Origin: Carposina sasakii
Lineage: Eukaryota; Arthropoda; Insecta; Lepidoptera; Carposinidae
Direction: 5' to 3'
DNA length: 64,000 nucleotides
Assembly (NCBI GenBank): GCA_014607495.2
Contig: CP053155.1
Location: 2,046,001-2,110,000, forward strand
Below, piece after piece: positions 61,201 through 64,000 of this stretch (position 1 is the first letter of the stretch; every line of letters begins with the position of its first letter). The translations under genes and the position numbers were made by a program. The notes below the pieces were generated by a model. The model had not been told where the DNA came from. It saw nothing but the letters and a program-made list of their open reading frames with translations, and did no database searches.

Positions 61201-63345
61201 AATGTGGGTAGTTGGGGCTTTTGACCTCTCCTTCTACGGCAGTGAAGGTCTGTGATGGACATCCGGACAGTTCCACAGCTCGCCAAGTTAAAGCAAACCC
61301 CGATCCTTGAGTACTGGAATAGAAGACGTGGTAAGTTTGCGTTTAGAGTAGATAAAGGGATGGATTTCTATTGTAATTTTCCATCAAAGCCTACATAAAA
61401 GCTGCTCCTTATGTAGTTCTCTCATGAACTAACACGCCATTGACAATTTAGAATGCTGACTTACTTGTAATCGGAATGAAAATGCAATACTGCTTTGTGG
61501 CTTCCAGATACCCATCGTGTTTCTCCAGTAGATCCACAGTATCTTGCTATTTTTGTACCAATCGGATCTCTGATCTGAAATATTAAATAATTATTTCATC
61601 TAATTTAGATAGATAGATCCCGAAATATAGACTAATGAATTCACATAGCGCAGCAATTTTCTAAACGAAGTGTATCCTTCCGTCAAACAGTTTGCCGGTG
61701 TTTCTTTTTTTAATTGATTTTTTGAGTGAAAGAATACATTTAGTTTGTTAAAAAAGTTACATACCTCAACAAAATCATAAAGACAATCAGCTTGGTACTC
61801 CATATCTATAATGCTGAAGACAAACACCAGTCTTGTTAGGGAAGGACCTTCTATTTGCACCCAGTAGTCGACGTCGTTGTCGTATAAAAGAGGGTGGTGT
61901 GGACTGGTTAATGCACCTGTAAGACCATTAGCATTAAATAGAGGCTCACTTACTCATAGGCTGACCAGAAAAATCTTTCAAAACGGAAGAGGTCAGGTGT
62001 TTGGTATAAGAAGCGCCAAAGTAAATGTGTATCTATGTATGTGTAGTGCATCATATGCCTGGCTCCTAATTAAAAAATGCCCTTTACTCTCATACCATCT
62101 CTCTTGTTCTTCTCATATAGTGGTTGGTTAGATCATTTCTCATGAGATTTCGGCAGGTAACACCGTACCAGAAGAACTATACATATAGCAGCTGCCCCAA
62201 AACTCAAGACATAGAGACAACCTCACCTTCAGTAGCCTGTATAGTCCTGTTCCTGACTTCTGGTGCAGGATGCAGTCTCCGTTTGCAGACATATCCGCCT
62301 GTCACAGAGCACTTGTGCATGGTCCAGTATAAGCCACTTGGTTGTGATGGAACCGGTGATGATTTCCACTGAAAGAGGCAGTCATACTGGGCAGACAGAC
62401 TTAAGCATGTTGTCAATGATTGAAGATTTTATAGGTATGTATAAGTATATATAAGTGGTGATAGCCCAGTGCACCCCTTTAAGCGGGAGGCGTAAGTTCG
62501 ATCCCAGTCACGGGCCAGTACCAATGAATTTATTTCATGTACAGATTTTAATGTTGTAAAATTGTCGCTTAGCTCGTGCCTCGGAAACTACGTAAAACCG
62601 TTGGTCCTGCGCCTGATCTCTCTCCGGTCGTGTCGGCTTTCCGTCCCATCGGACTATGAGAGTGACTGAATAGAGAGTGCATCTGTGATTGCGCACACAC
62701 TTGTGCACTATAATATCATCTGCGTACTTGGCCAATCTCCGTAGAAATTGGTCGCCTTGGCCGAAATACGGTCGGAGATTATCATAGGTATATATAACTG
62801 ATTGTAGGTCAGCAATCTAGTTATTGGTTGCACTCATAAACGAATGAATATTGCTATTAACTCTATATTTATATAGTCACATGATTCGAAATTGAGGTAA
62901 GTTGCGAGAAACAAAAATCTTTAGATACCCTTCAGGATGGTTACATATGAACTCTTAAAACTTGTTTCCATTATGGAAGCGAGATTTCTAGATTGCTGTT
63001 TACAGATATACGTCGTCACGCTTCGACAATAGAAATAATTATGTCATGGGACCTCCCCAGAAACTAACAGCTTAAAGACGACTATAAAAACTCAATAGAT
63101 ACCTGTACACCTAAACATGCTTCTCCAAGCTCCTCACTGTCATTATACGGCGGCCAGCCCTGGTAGCTTAAAGCGCTTCCATCAATCCAGCTGAAATTGC
63201 TTCCACTGTCTTTGGAAACTGTAGCGCCGAGCCAGTAGACGGTACCAGCGCTGTAGTCGCTGCTCTGGCGCACGCCGGAGATGACGAAGCGTTCCTCTTC
63301 CGCTGAATGGACTGATGTTAGCCGCATGTTGAGACCTTCGCACAT
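46300..63345 (-). CDS. C-type lectin/CUB/EGF single-pass receptor-like protein, partial (5' end outside), 1654 aa in window
   Basis: Minus-strand exons (high to low): 63103-63345, 62227-62368, 61765-61916, 61465-61574, 61153-61313, 60681-60947, 59639-59853, 58500-58689, 57527-57667, 56377-56599, 55256-55446, 54301-54450, 52702-53257, 52384-52624, 52006-52308, 50607-51752, 50056-50232, 48075-48163, 46300-46567. Every junction keeps phase. In-window residues: C-type lectin 1-128 (RLTSVHSAEEE, CSVTGGYVCKR); CUB1 about 129-240; CUB2 about 240-360 (GEVKSPNYPHF); CUB3 about 360-495 (GRVSAPNWP); EGFs about 513-617 (CYPNPCLNGGRC, CERSPCVFGNC); a membrane helix about 638-656; then a Ser/Pro-rich cytoplasmic tail of nearly 1000 residues with no known domain. 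I infer a cell-surface adhesion or signalling receptor. I cannot name an ortholog. Confidence 0.9.
46969..47259. mobile_element. MITE family G, full copy
   Basis: Inverted ends of about 40 bp: ttataaccagaggtcggaat at the left, attccgacctctggttataa at the right, followed inward by complementary gtcatttatgtacttgca. A copy is nested in the hAT-like element at 32302. It lies in the last intron of the receptor gene. Confidence 0.85.
48578..48810. mobile_element. MITE family P2, full copy
   Basis: Palindromic: aaggtctatccaaaattagt at the left and actaattttggatagacctt at the right, with inner gattatcttttgacacgaaa and its complement. It abuts a P1 element at 48811. Confidence 0.85.
48811..49076. mobile_element. 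Palindromic MITE, family P1, copy 3
   Basis: Starts atacagggtgtaacaaaaag and ends ttgttacaccctgtat. The same palindrome as at 12795 and 17746. Confidence 0.9.
49189..49461. mobile_element. MITE with tacagggtgga ends
   Basis: Inverted ends tacagggtggaac and tttccaccctgta bound about 270 bp of AT-rich DNA. The outer bases resemble P1 but the interior differs. Confidence 0.65.
50346..50524 (-). mobile_element. LINE 3' end (family L1, RTE-like), inverted
   Basis: Begins with the (cat)n tail, then aagtccactgctgatcatag, ctccattccgaccggtcgga and gacgcccgcgacc-type sequence; the reverse complement of 42971-43222. It lies in the receptor intron between the exons at 50056 and 50607. Confidence 0.75.
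53258..54300. other. Receptor intron, no gene seen
   Basis: AT-rich intron DNA between the exons at 52702-53257 and 54301-54450. No repeat family or RNA gene was recognised. Confidence 0.5.
54301..54450 (-). other. GC-rich phase-1 exon of the receptor gene's juxtamembrane tail
   Basis: A 150-nt open segment in a GC-rich island of about 310 bp. It has a good acceptor (ctttgtccacag) and donor (gtaagg). It starts with 2 nt and ends with 1 nt, so it fits between the exons at 55256 and 52702 and adds exactly 50 codons (including RTLLTRLAAGIRKPS and RTFSLDDLLKPPPGR). The junction with and without it stays in frame, so it could be constitutive or a cassette. Confidence 0.7.
55736..55939 (-). mobile_element. 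Helitron-like H3, inverted copy
   Basis: cagccgcccacgacttcgtc through gtgcgaagccgggcaggttg to caaactcttcagctttataa, the reverse complement of 28923-29115. The terminal ctag is worn. Confidence 0.55.
56377..56599 (-). other. Receptor exon with two EGF repeats, the second abnormal
   Basis: A GC-rich exon encoding CERSPCVFGNCSLSEG...CACARGFRGRRC (normal six-Cys EGF). A second unit, CASRPC...QCNPSWRGKRC, lacks the third and fourth Cys in the spliced frame. The +1 frame over the middle reads HRGACVERD. Splice phase at both ends supports the frame used here. Confidence 0.75.
56650..56705 (-). mobile_element. LINE L2 terminal fragment
   Basis: cagcctattgtagtccacta then ctggactcctcccccagagc, the end of the L2 family. 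Confidence 0.6.
58106..58455. mobile_element. Two L2 LINE fragments in inverted array
   Basis: 58106-58200 reads cagcctatag...ggacgtaaacctcccctagg (minus-strand copy). 58201-58455 carries the plus-strand copy, ending gtgccctgggggaggcctac and tgcaataggctgaa. The arms pair over about 90 bp around a loop of about 165 bp. Confidence 0.7.
58850..59085 (-). mobile_element. Interspersed repeat family R, inverted copy
   Basis: Begins with (cata)n and ataatcacgcctttatccct and ends gcccgggaagagaagcagct, the reverse complement of 30085-30330. Confidence 0.65.
59236..59630. repeat. Imperfect tandem repeat of the receptor exon's 3' edge
   Basis: Units like ctcaatccccctcacctcaa, tccacccgcccactttcccg and cagctggtctccctgggcgg recur four to five times with changes, about 60-80 bp each. 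They lie immediately after the donor of the exon at 59639 (whose edge reads cccctcacctcaatccaccc), so the array seems to have grown from the splice-site region. Confidence 0.6.
62454..62777 (+). mobile_element. tRNA-derived SINE (family S), copy with short head deletion
   Basis: Close to 36022-36355 along its body. The box A to box B interval is shortened (gcccagtgcaccccttt). It lies in the intron between the two C-type lectin exons. Confidence 0.82.
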
Positions 63346-63794
63346 CTAGGGGACAAATATAATGCCATCATGTTCGTATCTGAATAATATTGCGAAAGTA
63401 CATGTTTGGAAAAGTAATGTTGTTCGGGTAAGAGCATGTTGAAAATAACGATTTTAAATTGTGTCTTACCAACATAGATTAAAATCTGGTGTTTTTATGT
63501 ACTTACTAACAAATGGATTGGAAAATAAACTATTATATTATTATTATTATTGCTGGTACATACATACAATCGAAAAACATAACCCTGATTCATACCGTCA
63601 CATGTCACAGTGTACTAAAAATATATTTAAAAAATGTAAGAAGGAGAAATCTATCATCTTGTCGACTTTGGACCATTTACTTGAACCTAATTTTAGCTAG
63701 TAATATATCACTAATCATTTATATCTGACCCATTATTCTTAACTTGGATGTGGGATCCCTTTATGAACCTGCAGTTTGGGGAACTCATCTATGT

Positions 63795-64000
63795 ATAAAG
63801 GATGTTTTTTCGTTGCCACCCTTAACGAAGGGCACGTACTCTATACATCAAATAAAGTAAGTTTATGCCAAATTAAAAATGCATAAACGATGTAAATTTT
63901 TTGGATTTTTTAAAATTACTTGATCTGGCGAAATTTGTAGTGTCCAGTGTTTATGCTAGTTTTTTCATAGACATATATTAATTATTTCTCGTGAAAAAAT
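63795..64000. mobile_element. caggatgtttttt element, cut by window end
   Basis: ataaaggatgttttttcgtt, gccacccttaacgaagggca and gtgtccagtgtttatgctag match 34849-35231 in the same orientation. Confidence 0.65.

Overview
This window is nuclear DNA of an insect, most probably a moth or butterfly (Lepidoptera). It is AT-rich, its genes have many small exons with GT/AG introns, and the space between exons is packed with repeat types typical of lepidopteran genomes: tRNA-headed SINEs, non-autonomous Helitron-like elements ending in CTAG, palindromic MITEs, 5'-truncated LINE ends with (GAT)n-type tails, and hAT-, piggyBac- and Harbinger-like non-autonomous elements. The species call is inference; the repeats and genes are read from the sequence.

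Region 1-10,150 is dominated by one decayed LINE on the minus strand (gag with zinc knuckles, APE endonuclease, YADD reverse transcriptase, RNase H). Its 3' part appears twice in direct orientation (about 1-890 and 5,590-6,365). Between the copies lies about 4.5 kb of nearly pure A. The A content rises gradually from both sides and the second LINE copy looks eroded into A, so I read this block as a sequence-consensus artefact over a repeat rather than as biology.

Four host genes can be rebuilt exon by exon with phase-consistent splice sites. (1) Golgi 3'-phosphoadenosine 5'-phosphate phosphatase BPNT2/IMPAD1, plus strand, 10,797-12,357, 3 exons, 336 aa. (2) The N-terminal ubiquitin-conjugating enzyme UBE2W, minus strand, 22,616-17,180, 6 exons, 154 aa, ending in a 14-nt coding microexon. 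(3) CASD1 sialate O-acetyltransferase, plus strand, 23,734-37,397, 12 exons, 793 aa, with an Arg where the catalytic His is expected. (4) A large single-pass receptor-like protein, minus strand, from beyond 64,000 to 46,300, with C-type lectin, three CUB, EGF repeats, one membrane helix and a cytoplasmic tail of nearly 1000 aa; 19 exons lie in the window.

UBE2W and CASD1 are divergent, 1.1 kb apart; BPNT2 converges on UBE2W, and CASD1 converges on the receptor gene. The genes do not form a pathway. BPNT2 and CASD1 both act in the Golgi lumen on sulfation by-product clearance and glycan modification, but their proximity is probably chance. The most interesting observations are the changed CASD1 catalytic triad, a GC-rich in-phase exon in the receptor tail, inverted MITEs flanking UBE2W exon 3, a near-perfect 260-bp AT hairpin, a THAP-fragment-bearing inverted-repeat element, and the A block.
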